Positions 1 to 9,790 of a DNA stretch of 64,000 nucleotides are shown here, piece after piece (the stretch's first letter is position 1; every line of letters starts with the position of its first letter). The translations under genes were made by a program, and so were the position numbers. Source of the stretch: Serratia nematodiphila DZ0503SBS1 (GTDB taxonomy: Bacteria; Pseudomonadota; Gammaproteobacteria; Enterobacterales; Enterobacteriaceae); the NCBI RefSeq assembly GCF_000738675.1, contig NZ_JPUX01000001.1, positions 3,038,001-3,102,000 on the forward strand. Reading direction: 5' to 3'. The notes under the pieces are model-generated. The model was not told the DNA's origin. It worked only from the letters and a program-made list of their open reading frames with translations, and made no database searches.

Positions 1-244
1 TTCTTGTCAGTGAATAAATAAGGGGTGTGAGTAAATTAAATCATTAATACATTGTTTTTAAATTTAACGCGGCAGTCAGGGTGATGTGGCGCGTTATTTC
101 CTTCCTAAGAATAAAGTACACCGGCACGGTTTGCCGGCGAGTGATGAGTGTGGGTCCCGGGCTGCCGATGCGGCGCCGCGTCGAATGACGTTGCAGAAGC
201 CGGATAGGGGGCAACCCGGAATTTTTGCTACAGGTCCTGCGCGA

Positions 245-379
245 TTATTTCTTTTTCTTCACCACTTTCCATTTTCCGCCATCGCTGGTCTCGGTGAAGG
301 AAACTCTAAACTTGTTGCTTTTCCAGTGGGTCAAACCGAATAATCGGCGTGCCTTGCGGTTGCTTTTTGCTTTAATCAT
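245..379 (-). CDS. sra: Sra-like stationary-phase ribosome-associated protein
   Basis: This 44-residue, very basic protein starts at an ATG with a good AGGAG site 7 bases upstream; a longer in-frame ORF begins at 445 but has no such site. From memory, the N-terminal motif KSNRKARRLFGL-H resembles E. coli Sra/RpsV (KSNRQARHILGLDH), a small protein bound to 30S subunits in stationary phase. The C-terminus ends in a lysine run. The gene is downstream of fliR on the same strand, but a 358-base gap with an AT-rich stretch near 490-535 suggests its own promoter. In E. coli sra lies with bdm and osmC, so the flagellar neighbourhood is different. The family call rests on the N-terminal half only. Confidence 0.72.
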   Translation of the reverse strand: MIKAKSNRKARRLFGLTHWKSNKFRVSFTETSDGGKWKVVKKKK

Positions 380-737
380 GATCTCGCTCCTGTAGTTAGC
401 AAAGGTCGATGCTGCGCCCTGCAGCCGGCAGGCTGCCGGACGCATTTATTCAGGGTGTAAGTTATCTGCCGCGCATTTGACTCTGCGTGGCTGCGTTATT
501 TTATTTTTCTCTAATCAATAAGTTTATATTATCGCCATGGGTGACTGACGGGGTGCTGGCGATATTTTTTCTACCGGGTCTATTTTAGGTCGGGGTTTTA
601 TTTATTCAAGCCGCCGGAGACATTTGAACCTTAATCCGGATAAAAGGCGTTTCTCAGGCTTTTGTCCCAATAAAACGGTTTTATTGCCATTTTGTCTCAG
701 GCGGAAGAGGGGGGGAAGGAAGGGGCCGCACAGGGGC
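380..737. other. Intergenic region between fliR and the sra-like gene
   Basis: No convincing gene is seen in this 358-base gap. It contains a near-perfect palindrome at 668-686 (CAATAAAAC, one base, GTTTTATTG), whose one-base centre makes it an unlikely terminator; it could be a protein-binding site. An AT-rich stretch at about 490-535 could hold the minus-strand promoter of the small gene downstream. Confidence 0.4.
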
Positions 738-1520
738 TCAGAAGGTCATGCCGCCGATCACCGCCGCCAGACGATCGAATATCTCACCGAACAGGTGCTC
801 ACAGAATGGCGCCAACATCGGCATCATCATGCCCAGCGTCATGATGCCGAAGGTCATGGTGACCGGGAAACCGATCACGAAGACCGACAGCTGCGGCGTC
901 ATGCGGTTGAGCAGGCCGAGCGCCATGTTGAGCGTTAACAGCAGGCAGATCAGCGGCAGCGCCAGCATCATGCCATTGATGAAGATCAGCGAGCCGACCT
1001 GAGTCAACACCAGGAAGCCGTTGCCGTTCAGCGGCTGCGTTTGGATAGGCAGGGTGTGGAAGCTGTCCGCCAGCAGCGAAATCAGCCACAGATGGCCGTC
1101 AAAGCTGAGGAACAGCAACATCGCCAGCAGGTTGAGCAGGCGCGCCAGCACTGGCATGTTCGGGCCGCCGCTGGGATCGAAGAAGGTGGCGAACGACAGT
1201 CCCATCTGCATGCCGATCACTTCCCCCGCCAGGCGCACCGCCGCGAAGGCGAACTGCATGGTTAACCCCAGCGCCACGCCGATCAGAATCTGCTGAATCG
1301 CCAGCCACAGGCCGGCGGCGGAGAAGATGGGGATATTGCTGGCGGGCAGCGTCGGCGCAATCAGGATGACGATCAGCCCGCCAAGGCCGATTTTGACCTT
1401 TTTGCTGATTTGCTTTTCGCTGAATATCGGCGCGGTGCTGATCAGCGCCAGAATGCGCAGCAGCGGCCAAAAGTAGTGGCTGAGCCAGACGGTGAGCTGG
1501 GCGCTGTCGAAGGTGAGCAC
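738..1520 (-). CDS. fliR: Flagellar export gate protein FliR
   Basis: This 260-residue, highly hydrophobic protein is the FliR component of the flagellar type III export gate in the inner membrane, where it assembles with FliP and FliQ. The family pattern is visible in the repeated long membrane segments and in the conserved region reading [13 protein letters not shown] near the middle. Its length matches the usual 255-265 residues. It is the last gene of the fliF-fliR series; fliQ stops two bases before its start, indicating translational coupling. Recognition is secure. Confidence 0.97.
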   Translation of the reverse strand: MLTFDSAQLTVWLSHYFWPLLRILALISTAPIFSEKQISKKVKIGLGGLIVILIAPTLPASNIPIFSAAGLWLAIQQILIGVALGLTMQFAFAAVRLAGEVIGMQMGLSFATFFDPSGGPNMPVLARLLNLLAMLLFLSFDGHLWLISLLADSFHTLPIQTQPLNGNGFLVLTQVGSLIFINGMMLALPLICLLLTLNMALGLLNRMTPQLSVFVIGFPVTMTFGIMTLGMMMPMLAPFCEHLFGEIFDRLAAVIGGMTF

Positions 1521-1522
1521 GG

Positions 1523-1792
1523 TCAGCCGATCAGGGTAGGCAGGTTGCTGAACAGGGTGCGCATATAGTCCAGCAACAGATTCAACATCCAGGGACCGGC
1601 GATGATGATGGTGGCCACCACCGCCAGAATTTTAGGGATGAACGACAGCGTCATTTCGTTGATCTGGGTGGCGGCCTGCAGCAGGCTGACGACCAGGCCG
1701 CTGATCAGCGCCGCCAGCAGCAGCGGGGCGGCCAGCGCCAGCGCGACTTTCATCGCTTCGGTGCCGAGCGCCATAACCGATTCAGGTGTCAT
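1523..1792 (-). CDS. fliQ: Flagellar export gate protein FliQ
   Basis: This protein has 89 residues and two long hydrophobic segments (about 17-40 and 54-76), the FliQ hairpin topology. It begins [18 protein letters not shown], typical of the family, and contains the conserved [22 protein letters not shown] loop. FliQ forms the export gate with FliP and FliR in the inner membrane. It lies 21 bases after fliP and two bases before fliR on the minus strand. Confidence 0.97.
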   Translation of the reverse strand: MTPESVMALGTEAMKVALALAAPLLLAALISGLVVSLLQAATQINEMTLSFIPKILAVVATIIIAGPWMLNLLLDYMRTLFSNLPTLIG

Positions 1793-1813
1793 CTCGCTTT
1801 CTCCGGTCAGGGG

Positions 1814-2575
1814 TTACGAATAGAAGCTCTGCGCCAGCGAGCCGAGCAGCAGCTGCCAGCCATCGACCAGCACGAACAGCATCAGCTTGAACGGCAGCGA
1901 GATGGTGGCGGGCGGCACCATCATCATCCCCAGCGCCATCAGCACGCTGGCGACCACCAGGTCGATAATCAGGAACGGAATGAACACCGTAAAGCCGATC
2001 TGGAAGGCGGTTTTCAGTTCGCTGGTGACGTAGGCGGGCAGCAGGATGCGCATCGGCACCGCTTCCGGGCCGGCCAGCGGCGGCTGATTGGCCAGTCTGG
2101 CGTACAGCGCGAGATCGGTTTCGCGCGTTTGCCGCAGCATGAATTCGCGCAGCGGCTGCGCGCCTTTATCCAGCGCGACTTCCAGCCCGATTTTGTCCTG
2201 GCTGAACGGCAGATAGGCATCCTGATAAACCTTGTCGAACACCGGCGACATGATGAAGAAGGTCAGGAACAGCGCCAGCCCCAGCATCACCTGGTTCGGC
2301 GGCGCCGACGGCGTGCCCAGCGCGTTGCGCAGCAGGCCGAGCACGATGATGATGCGGGTGAAGCTGGTCATCATCAGCAGCATGGCCGGCAGGAAGGTCA
2401 GCGAGGTCAACAGCACCAGCGTCTGCACCGGCAGCGACCAGCTCTGGCCGCCGTTGGCCAGCGGCTGGCTGATCAGCCCCGGCAGTTGCGCGAAAGCCGC
2501 CGGGCTGATGAACAGCAGGGCGGCAGGGAGCCAAACCGCCGGGCGGCGGACGAGGGTATGAAGAGTCGAGGTCAT
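1814..2575 (-). CDS. fliP: Flagellar export gate protein FliP
   Basis: This is FliP, a core subunit of the flagellar export gate. The 253-residue start is chosen because it overlaps the fliO stop (ATGA) and gives a cleavable signal peptide ending near AAFAQ, as in other FliP proteins; the frame is open for 67 more codons upstream, but that part reads out of frame through fliO. Family stretches include [18 protein letters not shown] and the C-terminal [17 protein letters not shown] region. It has four membrane segments. Confidence 0.97.
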   Translation of the reverse strand: MTSTLHTLVRRPAVWLPAALLFISPAAFAQLPGLISQPLANGGQSWSLPVQTLVLLTSLTFLPAMLLMMTSFTRIIIVLGLLRNALGTPSAPPNQVMLGLALFLTFFIMSPVFDKVYQDAYLPFSQDKIGLEVALDKGAQPLREFMLRQTRETDLALYARLANQPPLAGPEAVPMRILLPAYVTSELKTAFQIGFTVFIPFLIIDLVVASVLMALGMMMVPPATISLPFKLMLFVLVDGWQLLLGSLAQSFYS

Positions 2576-2976
2576 GCCGATTTTTCCGGGCGTTTCAGAA
2601 CTTTTTGCATCAGTTGGCGGAAGTCCGCCGGCGTCGCCGCGTCGGCTTCGCCTGCGTCTTTCGGCGGAGCGGGCAGGGTGTGCAGCGGGGTGATCTGCTG
2701 GGCGGTGACGCCCAATACCAGCAGGGTGTCGTCGACTTCCACCACCACCACGCGCTCGCGCTGCCCGACCTGGCAACTGGCGCGCAGGTTAAGCAGTTTG
2801 TTGTTGCGCGCCTGTGGGGCGAACCCCAGCCGACGGAACAGCCAACCGGCCAGCAGGATCAGCAGCAGAATGCCGCCGAGCGCGCTGCTGACCTGCATCA
2901 ACACCGAACCGGCCGGCAGGGCCGGCGCGGCGGGGTGTTGGGTGCTTTGCACGGTAACGGGCGCCGCGGCGGTCAT
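2572..2976 (-). CDS. fliO: Flagellar biosynthesis protein FliO
   Basis: FliO is a small bitopic membrane protein that assists assembly of the FliP ring of the export gate. This 134-residue copy has a short Pro/Ala-rich periplasmic leader, one transmembrane segment at about residues 28-45, then a basic cytoplasmic domain containing [21 protein letters not shown], the usual FliO core. The C-terminus is charged and low in complexity. Start and stop overlap the neighbours fliN and fliP by one and four bases. Confidence 0.93.
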   Translation of the reverse strand: MTAAAPVTVQSTQHPAAPALPAGSVLMQVSSALGGILLLILLAGWLFRRLGFAPQARNNKLLNLRASCQVGQRERVVVVEVDDTLLVLGVTAQQITPLHTLPAPPKDAGEADAATPADFRQLMQKVLKRPEKSA

Positions 2977-3392
2977 CAGCGGCTCAGTCGACGCATGCGT
3001 TCGGATGGGGTGATGATGTCGGTGATGCGCACGCCGAACTTGTCGGCCACCACCACCACTTCACCTTGTGCGATCAGGTAACCGTTGATCAGGATATCCA
3101 GCGGTTCGCCGGCCAGGCCGTCCAGCGCCACCACCGAGCCTTGCGACAGGCGCAGCAGCTCTTTGATGGTCATCTTGGTGCGCCCCAGTTCCACGGTCAG
3201 CTTGACCGGAATATCCAGGATCAGGTCGATATCCTGCAGGCTGCCGAGCGCATCCTGAGCTTCCAGCGACTTGAACACCCCTTCGGTGCTCGCGCCGGAT
3301 TTCTCTGAAGACTGCTGCTCGTTAAACGCATCAGCCCACAGATCGTCTACGGATTCCTTTCCTTCGCCAGACGGTTGCTTAGGATCACTCAT
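2976..3392 (-). CDS. fliN: Flagellar C-ring switch protein FliN
   Basis: FliN forms the base of the cytoplasmic C ring with FliM and FliG and docks the export ATPase complex through FliH. The start MSDPKQPSG gives 138 residues, matching the enterobacterial length and beginning; a start five codons earlier is possible. The C-terminal SpoA domain (about 55-138) is nearly identical to E. coli, including VKLTVELGRTKMTIKELL and the ending ITPSERMRRLSR. The first bases overlap the end of fliM. Confidence 0.97.
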   Translation of the reverse strand: MSDPKQPSGEGKESVDDLWADAFNEQQSSEKSGASTEGVFKSLEAQDALGSLQDIDLILDIPVKLTVELGRTKMTIKELLRLSQGSVVALDGLAGEPLDILINGYLIAQGEVVVVADKFGVRITDIITPSERMRRLSR

Positions 3393-4389
3393 TGGGCTGT
3401 TCCTCACTCAGAGCATTCAAAATAGGGTTAATCAAATGTTCAACACGCAGGGCGTATTGCCCGTTCAACGTGCCGTATTGGCTGGTCAGAACCGGTACGC
3501 CGTCCACATGGGCGATCAGGCGTTCCGGCTTGTCTATCGGTAATACATCGCCCGGTTGCAGCTTCAGGACTTTCGACAGCCGCATCGGGATATCGACGAA
3601 GTTGGCGATCAGCTCCAGTTCGGAATGCTGCACCTGCTTCACCAGGGTTTCGCGCCAGTGGCTGTCTTCCTGCCGCGAATTTTCCAGCGGCGGGTTGGTC
3701 AACAGCTCGCGCAGCGGCTCAATCATCGCGAACGGAATGCAGATGTTGAACTCGCCGGTCAGCGCGCCGATCTCCACCTGGAACGGCGTGGTGACCACGA
3801 TGTCGTTCGGCGAGGTGGTGATGTTGGTGAACTTCACCTGCATTTCAGCGCGCACGTACTCTACGTCGATCTTGTAGATGGCGCTCCAGGCGTCGCCGTA
3901 GGCGTCCAGCGCCAGGCGCAGCATGCGCTTGATCACCCGTTGTTCGGTCGGGGTGAATTCGCGGCCTTCGACCTTGGTCGGGAAGCGGCCGTCGCCGCCG
4001 AACAGGTTATCGACGGCGATGAACACCAGGCTCGGCGCGAACACGAACAGGGCGGTGCCGCGCAGCGGATTCAGATGCACCAGGTTCAGGTTGGTCGGCA
4101 CCGGCAGGTTGCGAGCGAACTCGTGATACGGCTGGATTTTGATCGGGCCGACGGTAATGTCCGGGCTGCGGCGCAGCAGGTTGAACAATCCCATCCGGAA
4201 CTGCCGGGCAAAACGTTCGTTGATGATTTCCAGCGCGTGCAGGCGCTCGCGCACCACGCGGCGCTGGGTGTTCGGATCGTAAGGCTTGACCTCGCTCTCT
4301 TTGCCGACCACCGCCTCGGGTTCATCACCCGCGCTGTCGCCGTTGAGCAAGGCGTCGATCTCTGCCTGTGAAAGAATGCTATCGCCCAT
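3385..4389 (-). CDS. fliM: Flagellar C-ring switch protein FliM
   Basis: FliM is the C-ring protein that binds phosphorylated CheY and sets rotation direction. The 334-residue product opens with MGDSILSQAEIDALLNG, the CheY-P-binding segment, followed by the CheC-like middle domain (about 45-230) and a C-terminal SpoA domain that pairs with FliN. The gene starts five bases after fliL and overlaps fliN by eight bases. Length and motifs are standard. Confidence 0.98.
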   Translation of the reverse strand: MGDSILSQAEIDALLNGDSAGDEPEAVVGKESEVKPYDPNTQRRVVRERLHALEIINERFARQFRMGLFNLLRRSPDITVGPIKIQPYHEFARNLPVPTNLNLVHLNPLRGTALFVFAPSLVFIAVDNLFGGDGRFPTKVEGREFTPTEQRVIKRMLRLALDAYGDAWSAIYKIDVEYVRAEMQVKFTNITTSPNDIVVTTPFQVEIGALTGEFNICIPFAMIEPLRELLTNPPLENSRQEDSHWRETLVKQVQHSELELIANFVDIPMRLSKVLKLQPGDVLPIDKPERLIAHVDGVPVLTSQYGTLNGQYALRVEHLINPILNALSEEQPNE

Positions 4390-4394
4390 AGTGA

Positions 4395-4880
4395 TTACCG
4401 CAGTATGAAGGCGGTGAACAGCACGTCGCTGACCACCTGCTTCGGTTGTCCCTTAACCAGCGGCGGGCTGAGCACGTCCTTAATCTGCGCCACCAACTGT
4501 TGCTTCCCTTGTTCATTGGCCAGCTGGCTCGCTTCCTGACGGGAGAGCAGCATCAGCAGACGGCTGCGCACTTCCGGCAGAAAATCGTTCAGCTGGCGGC
4601 GGGTACTTTCGTCCGGCAGACGCAGCGTGAGGCCGATGTACAGCACGCGATCCGGGTTGTTGTCCGGCGTCACCAGGTTGACGGTAAAGGTGTCGAGCGG
4701 CATGAACACCGGCGCCGCCGGCGGTTGTTCTTTGACGGCGGCCGGTTCGGCGCCGTTTTTATGCTGTTGCAGCAGCCACCAGCTGTAACCCGCGGCGCCA
4801 CAGGCGACGACGCTGATCAACACCAGCAGGATGACCAGAAGGGGGCGTTTCGGTGCTGCCGGAAGGGAGTTCTGAGACAT
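4395..4880 (-). CDS. fliL: Flagellar basal-body protein FliL
   Basis: FliL is a single-pass inner-membrane protein that surrounds the stators and supports torque under load. The start [13 protein letters not shown] gives 161 residues; the frame is open 27 codons further upstream but that part has no family resemblance. A transmembrane segment lies at about residues 18-38, followed by the periplasmic domain with FTVNLV and the conserved ending [10 protein letters not shown]. It is separated from fliK by a 165-base spacer, unusual in this otherwise packed operon. Confidence 0.95.
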   Translation of the reverse strand: MSQNSLPAAPKRPLLVILLVLISVVACGAAGYSWWLLQQHKNGAEPAAVKEQPPAAPVFMPLDTFTVNLVTPDNNPDRVLYIGLTLRLPDESTRRQLNDFLPEVRSRLLMLLSRQEASQLANEQGKQQLVAQIKDVLSPPLVKGQPKQVVSDVLFTAFILR

Positions 4881-4974
4881 AGCCAAATCTAATTCCTGTT
4901 GTTCCACCCGCGGCCTGTGAGGCGGCGGGCATAGCGCGCGGCAAAGCCGCACGCATGACATGTAAAGGTATTAT

Positions 4975-5012
4975 CGCGTCTATCGCGGCGTGCAATAGCC
5001 TGAATAGACGCG
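4975..5012 (-). repeat. Inverted repeat in the fliK-fliL spacer
   Basis: A perfect 9-base inverted repeat (CGCGTCTAT at 4975-4983 and ATAGACGCG at 5004-5012) with a 20-base loop lies in the only sizeable gap of the fliF-fliR series. Shorter GC-rich hairpins follow at about 4912-4950. There is no T-run, so it is more likely an mRNA processing or stability element than a terminator. Confidence 0.45.
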
Positions 5013-5045
5013 CAAATGGGTGCCAGCTTGGGCGTTTGCGGCGGC

Positions 5046-6275
5046 TCAGGCGAAAATATCGACGCCGTTGACCGCGCTGGCCATGCGCTGCAACGCCACT
5101 GGCGCGCTGACGCCGTCGGCGACCGCCGCCTCGCCGCCAGAGTGTTCAGCATAGCTGGAACGCCCCTGGCCGTTGGAGGCCTGCTGCTGTGCCTGTTGCC
5201 ATTGCGGGGTGGACTCGCCGCCCACGCTGCTCTGCCCCAGGTTGATACCGCTCTCCGCCAGCGCGTGCCGCAGCTGCGGCATCGCCGCTTCCACCGCCGC
5301 ACGCACCTGGCCGTGCGCAGAGGCGATGTGCAGCTGCGCCTGCTGGTCGTCCAGTTTCAGCGTGATCTGCAAGGCGCCCAGCTCCTGCGGGTGCAGGCGC
5401 AGTTCGGCGCTCTGCTGGCCGTTGCGGTGGAACATCAACACCTGTTGGTTCAACGCCTGCTGCCATTCCGGGCTGCCCAACTGCGCGTTGAGCTGCGGCG
5501 TAGGCGGTACACTTACCAGCGCGCTGGCCGGGGCGGCCGTTTGCGTCGGGCTGGCGGCGGCCAGGGCGACAGCGTGATTGAGCGTCGGTTGCTGCTGTGC
5601 ATCGTTCGCCGGCAGCGGCTGTGCGGTGCTTGCGCGTTCGCCGCCGGTCGGCTGCGGGAGCGCTGCGGCTGCGTTGTCGCCATCGGTAGCCGGCGTTTTC
5701 GCGCCCGTCACCGCCGGAGCGGGGGCCGCCGACGAGCGCGCGGCGGGGTTATCACCGGCCGCCGCGATGTTCAGCAGGCCGTTGCCGGGCTGCAGCGCAG
5801 TGGCCTCGTCAGCGTTTTCCACCGGCAGCGACTGTTGACCTTCGGCCGGTTGCGCCTGAGCGACGATCGCGGCCGGCAGCATGGCGTACAGCGCCTGCAG
5901 CGTCGCGGCATCCAGCTCTTTGGCGGCGACGATCGGCGGCTGCGCCGGTTTATCGCCGGCGGCGGGCGCATCGCCTTCAACGGCTTCAGAAGAAGGCGCG
6001 TCGGCTGAGGCTGACAGGTTCGGCAACAGGCCGCCGCGCTCGCCGAAGGTGGCCAGCAGCTGATTGAGCTGGTTGCGGCTCAAGGCCGGGGCGCGTTCAT
6101 CGTCCGCGCTCAGCGTGGCCGGCTGAGGTTTGCCATCGGCGGCGGGCGCGAAACGCGCGCCGAGCAGCTGGGCAAAAGCGGACGACAGCTGGCTTTCGTC
6201 CAGCGCCGAGGTCAGTTCGGTCAGACCGCCGGCGTCGCCGGGTAAGGCCAGGCCGGGCAGGGCGTTCAGATTCAT
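5046..6275 (-). CDS. fliK: Flagellar hook-length control protein FliK
   Basis: FliK is the secreted molecular ruler that sets hook length and switches export specificity through FlhB. This 409-residue protein has the family layout: a long Ala/Pro/Gln-rich low-complexity ruler (about 1-250), then a globular C-terminal domain containing SAELRLHPQELGALQITLKL, the Flg_hook motif, and a Gln-rich tail. Only the C-terminal domain is conserved. The start overlaps the fliJ stop by four bases (ATGA). Confidence 0.95.
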   Translation of the reverse strand: MNLNALPGLALPGDAGGLTELTSALDESQLSSAFAQLLGARFAPAADGKPQPATLSADDERAPALSRNQLNQLLATFGERGGLLPNLSASADAPSSEAVEGDAPAAGDKPAQPPIVAAKELDAATLQALYAMLPAAIVAQAQPAEGQQSLPVENADEATALQPGNGLLNIAAAGDNPAARSSAAPAPAVTGAKTPATDGDNAAAALPQPTGGERASTAQPLPANDAQQQPTLNHAVALAAASPTQTAAPASALVSVPPTPQLNAQLGSPEWQQALNQQVLMFHRNGQQSAELRLHPQELGALQITLKLDDQQAQLHIASAHGQVRAAVEAAMPQLRHALAESGINLGQSSVGGESTPQWQQAQQQASNGQGRSSYAEHSGGEAAVADGVSAPVALQRMASAVNGVDIFA

Positions 6276-6718
6276 GGGTTGATATTCCTTTGTGCGCTGC
6301 GTTGAGCGAATTCATCCATCAATTTTTGATCCCGTTTGTTCTCCTGCTGCTGCTCCGCGTTCATTGCGCGGGTATGCAGGGTGTCGAAAGCGTTCAGCCG
6401 CTGTTGTTTGTCTTGCCATTGCTTCACCGCGTGATCCACTTTCTGCCCCCACTGCAGCAGCTGCTGGCGGTGCTGGTCGATGGCCTGCTCCAGCGTGCCG
6501 ATAAACTGCTGGTAGTTTTGCCAGCGTGAGCTGTCCATGCCGTCGCAGAGCGTATGATTCAGCTTCTGGCGGTATTCGTCCTGATAGTTGAGCAGCATCG
6601 ACAGCTGTTGCTCCGCCGCCTGCTGCGCCTGCCGTACCTGGCCCAGCTGTTGCGCGGCTTGCTCCACCGCATCCTGCGCCAGATCGCGCAGGGTAATCAG
6701 GGGGGATTGTGATTTCAT
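6272..6718 (-). CDS. fliJ: Flagellar export chaperone FliJ
   Basis: FliJ is the coiled-coil stalk of the export ATPase; it sits in the FliI hexamer and links it to FlhA. The 148-residue product is almost entirely helical and rich in Gln, Glu and Arg, beginning MKSQSPLITLRDLAQDAVEQA, which matches enterobacterial FliJ. It lies 21 bases downstream of fliI and overlaps fliK. Confidence 0.95.
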   Translation of the reverse strand: MKSQSPLITLRDLAQDAVEQAAQQLGQVRQAQQAAEQQLSMLLNYQDEYRQKLNHTLCDGMDSSRWQNYQQFIGTLEQAIDQHRQQLLQWGQKVDHAVKQWQDKQQRLNAFDTLHTRAMNAEQQQENKRDQKLMDEFAQRSAQRNINP

Positions 6719-6739
6719 CGCTGTGCGCCTCTGGTGACG

Positions 6740-8101
6740 TTAAACAATCAACTGCTGCAGCTGTTGACAGGCTTCATCATAGCCGCTGCGTTCGAAGATA
6801 CCCTGCTGCAGGTAGGCTTCCATCTGCGGATACAGCGTCATCGCTTTGTCCAGCAATGGATCGCTGCCCGCCGCGTAGGCGCCGACGCTGATCAGATCGC
6901 GGTTGCGCTGATAGCTGGCCAGCATCTGTTTGAAGGTGCGAACCCGGCGATAATGCTCTTCGTCGATCAGCGACGTCATGGCGCGACTGATTGACGCTTC
7001 GATGTCGATAGCCGGGTAGTGGCCGGCCTCCGCCAGCCGCCGCGACAGCACCACGTGGCCATCAAGGATGGCGCGCGCCGAGTCAGCTATCGGGTCTTGC
7101 TGATCGTCCCCCTCGGTCAACACGGTGTAGAAAGCGGTGATGGAGCCGCCGCCGCTGATGCCGTTGCCCGCGCGTTCCACCAGGGCGGGCAGCTTGGCGA
7201 AGACCGAAGGCGGATAGCCTTTGGTCGCCGGCGGCTCGCCGATGGCCAGGGCGATCTCACGCTGCGCCATGGCGTAGCGGGTAAGGGAGTCCATGATCAG
7301 CAACACGTGCTGCCCGCGATCGCGGAAATCTTCGGCGATGCGGGTGGCGTAGGCCGCTCCCTGCATGCGCAGCAGCGGCGACACGTCCGCCGGAGCGGCG
7401 ATCACTACCGAGCGCGCGCGGCCTTCGGCACCGAGAATGTTCTCGATAAAGTCTTTGACCTCGCGGCCGCGCTCGCCGATCAGGCCAACGACGATCACGT
7501 CCGCCTGGGTATAACGGGCCATCATGCCGAGCAACACGCTCTTACCGACGCCGGAGCCGGCGAACAGGCCCATGCGCTGGCCGCGCCCGACGGTCAGCAG
7601 GCCGTTGATGGTGCGCACCCCCACGTCCAGCACCTGCTCGATCGGCGTGCGCTGCAAGGGGTTGAACGGCGCGGTGATCAGCGGCGCGCGGTAACCGGTT
7701 TCCGGCGAAGGCAGGCCGTCGAGCGGTTTGGCGCTGCCGTCCAACACGCGCCCCAGCAGGGCCGGGCCGAGCGGCAGCTGTTTGCCGGCGCTTTGGCCTT
7801 CCGGCGCGATGCGGGCGTAAACCCGCGCGCCCGGCACGATGCCTTCCACTTCTTCCAGCGGCATCAGGAACAGCCGCTGGCCGTTGAAGCCCACCACTTC
7901 GCTTTCCACTTCCTGCACTTCACCGGCGTCGTGCCGTTCGATGAGGCAGGTCGCCCCGAGCGGCAGCTGCAGGCCGGTGGCCTCCAGCACCAGCCCGGTG
8001 GCGCGGGTCAGGCGACCGTAGCGGCGCACCGTCGGCGCGCGGGCGATGCGTTTTTCCAGCGTATCCAGAGAACTCAGCCAGCGGCCGAGACGCGCGGTCA
8101 T
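6740..8101 (-). CDS. fliI: Flagellar export ATPase FliI
   Basis: FliI is the F1-beta-like ATPase that energises flagellar protein export. The start MTARLGRWL gives 453 residues, agrees with the E. coli N-terminus and overlaps the fliH stop (ATGA). Visible motifs are the Walker A loop [11 protein letters not shown] at about residue 170, the Walker B strand [13 protein letters not shown], and the catalytic GERGREV region. It is regulated by its neighbour FliH. Confidence 0.98.
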   Translation of the reverse strand: MTARLGRWLSSLDTLEKRIARAPTVRRYGRLTRATGLVLEATGLQLPLGATCLIERHDAGEVQEVESEVVGFNGQRLFLMPLEEVEGIVPGARVYARIAPEGQSAGKQLPLGPALLGRVLDGSAKPLDGLPSPETGYRAPLITAPFNPLQRTPIEQVLDVGVRTINGLLTVGRGQRMGLFAGSGVGKSVLLGMMARYTQADVIVVGLIGERGREVKDFIENILGAEGRARSVVIAAPADVSPLLRMQGAAYATRIAEDFRDRGQHVLLIMDSLTRYAMAQREIALAIGEPPATKGYPPSVFAKLPALVERAGNGISGGGSITAFYTVLTEGDDQQDPIADSARAILDGHVVLSRRLAEAGHYPAIDIEASISRAMTSLIDEEHYRRVRTFKQMLASYQRNRDLISVGAYAAGSDPLLDKAMTLYPQMEAYLQQGIFERSGYDEACQQLQQLIV

Positions 8102-8805
8102 CAGACTTCTCCCGGTGCCGCCAGGCGGCACAGTTCATGCCAGCGCGTCGCCAGGCTGGCGTCGAGATCGCCTTCCTCGGCGCTGACCTTGCAGCCGCCC
8201 GGATGCAGTTCGCCGTCCGCCAGCAGGCGCCAGCCGTGCAGGCTGAGGGTAACCCCCAACTGCTGCTCGACGCGTGGGTAGTCGTCCGGGTGGACCCGCA
8301 GCTGCGGCTTGCCGTTGAACATCGGCTCCTGCTGAATCAGCTGTTGGATCTGCGCGAGCAGGGCGGTGCCGTCGCACACCGGCGGCTGGCCCAGCACCTG
8401 TTTGGCGGCGGTCAACGCCAACTGCATCAACCGTGACGCGATCACGCTGTCGAGCGCGTCCAGCGTGTGCTGGAATTCGGTGACCAACTGCTGCCAGTGA
8501 GCGGTCAGCGGCTGTTGCTGCTGCTGCGCTTCCAGCAGCCCCTGCTGGCGGCCTTCCTCCAGACCGGACTGAAAACCGGCCTCGTAACCTTTCTGCTGGC
8601 CGTCGGCATAGCCCAGTTGCTGGCCCTGTTGCTCCGCCTGCAGGCGCAGCGTCGCCAGCTGCTGCTGCAATTCGGCCTGCGCGTCCGGCGACGGATCGTC
8701 AAGTTCGAGCTCCGGCAATGGCGGCAGGTCGAGAACCGGTTTCTGTTCGCCCAAATCGTTGAGCGACCAGGGCTGCCAGGGCAGGGTGTTAATGCGATCA
8801 GACAT
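8101..8805 (-). CDS. fliH: Flagellar export ATPase regulator FliH
   Basis: FliH is the peripheral stalk that inhibits FliI and tethers it to FliN in the C ring. This 234-residue protein has the acidic, Pro-rich N-terminus with conserved tryptophans ([11 protein letters not shown]), a glutamine-rich helical middle with GxxxG repeats ([25 protein letters not shown] region) and a C-terminal V/A-ATPase subunit E-like domain. It overlaps fliG by eight bases and fliI by one. Confidence 0.96.
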   Translation of the reverse strand: MSDRINTLPWQPWSLNDLGEQKPVLDLPPLPELELDDPSPDAQAELQQQLATLRLQAEQQGQQLGYADGQQKGYEAGFQSGLEEGRQQGLLEAQQQQQPLTAHWQQLVTEFQHTLDALDSVIASRLMQLALTAAKQVLGQPPVCDGTALLAQIQQLIQQEPMFNGKPQLRVHPDDYPRVEQQLGVTLSLHGWRLLADGELHPGGCKVSAEEGDLDASLATRWHELCRLAAPGEV

Positions 8806-9790
8806 AGGTGTCCTCGCCGCCGCCGATGATCATTTCGCCGGTTTCCGCCAGGCGTCTTACCACCAGCAGGATGGCTTTCTGCTCGTTCTCCACCTGCGAC
8901 ATGCGCACCGGCCCACGGTTGGCCAGGTCGTCGCGCAGGATGTCGGCGGCGCGTTGCGACATGTTCTTGAGGAACTTCTCGCGCAGCGGCTGTTCGGCGC
9001 CTTTCAACGCGATCAGCAGCGACTCGCCTTCCACTTCCTGCAGCAGGCGTTGGATGCTGCGATCGTCGACTTCCACCAGGTTTTCGAACAGGAACATCTC
9101 GTCGATGATCTTCTGCGCCAGCTCGCCGTCGTATTCGCGCATCGCGTCGATGACCGCTTCTTCCTGCTGGGTTTTCATCAGGTTGATGATCTCGGCGGCG
9201 GTGCGCACCCCGCCCATTTTGCTGCGCTTGAGGTTCTGGCCGTCGAGCAGGTTGTTCAGCACTTCGGTCAGCTCCGCCAACGCCGCCGGCTGCACGCCGC
9301 CGAAGGTGGCGATACGCAGCATCACGTCGTTGCGCAGGCGTTCGTCGAACAGGGCCAGGATGTCTGCCGCCTGGCCGCGTTTGAGGTGCACCAGAATGGT
9401 GGCGATGATCTGCGGGTGTTCGTCGCGGATCAGATCGGCGGCGCTCTGCGGCTCCATAAAGTTGAGCGTTTCCATGCCGGTGGTGGTCTCGCGCGATTCG
9501 AGAATGTCTTCCAGCAGGCTGGCGGCGCGCTCTTCGCCCAGCGCTTTGACCAGCACCGAGCGCAGGTAGTCGCTGGCGTTGACGCTCAGCGCCGCGTATT
9601 GCTCGGCGTCGTCTTCAAACTCGGTCAGTATCTCGCCGAGCTGTTTGTGTGAAACCTGGCTCATGCCGGCCATGGTGCCGCTCAGCAGCTGTACTTCGCG
9701 CGAGGAGAGGTGTTTGAACACCTCCGCCGCGCGATCTTCACCCAGCGTCATCAGCAAGATGGCGCTTTTGTCGGTTCCGGTCAGGCTCAT
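8798..9790 (-). CDS. fliG: Flagellar motor switch protein FliG
   Basis: FliG bridges the MS ring and the C ring and carries the charged residues that interact with MotA. The 330-residue protein begins [21 protein letters not shown] and has three armadillo-like domains: N-terminal FliF-binding, middle FliM-binding with the EHPQ motif, and C-terminal torque domain. Its start overlaps the fliF stop by four bases. Confidence 0.98.
   Translation of the reverse strand: MSLTGTDKSAILLMTLGEDRAAEVFKHLSSREVQLLSGTMAGMSQVSHKQLGEILTEFEDDAEQYAALSVNASDYLRSVLVKALGEERAASLLEDILESRETTTGMETLNFMEPQSAADLIRDEHPQIIATILVHLKRGQAADILALFDERLRNDVMLRIATFGGVQPAALAELTEVLNNLLDGQNLKRSKMGGVRTAAEIINLMKTQQEEAVIDAMREYDGELAQKIIDEMFLFENLVEVDDRSIQRLLQEVEGESLLIALKGAEQPLREKFLKNMSQRAADILRDDLANRGPVRMSQVENEQKAILLVVRRLAETGEMIIGGGEDTYV

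Noticed and set aside
668..686. CAATAAAAC/GTTTTATTG as the fliR terminator
   Set aside because: The centre is one base, so no stable hairpin loop can form, and there is no separate T-run.
5016..6008. 330-codon plus-strand ORF opposite fliK
   Set aside because: It is an antisense shadow rich in Arg and Gly, as is usual opposite GC-rich genes; the same holds for the other long antisense ORFs over fliF, fliI and putA.
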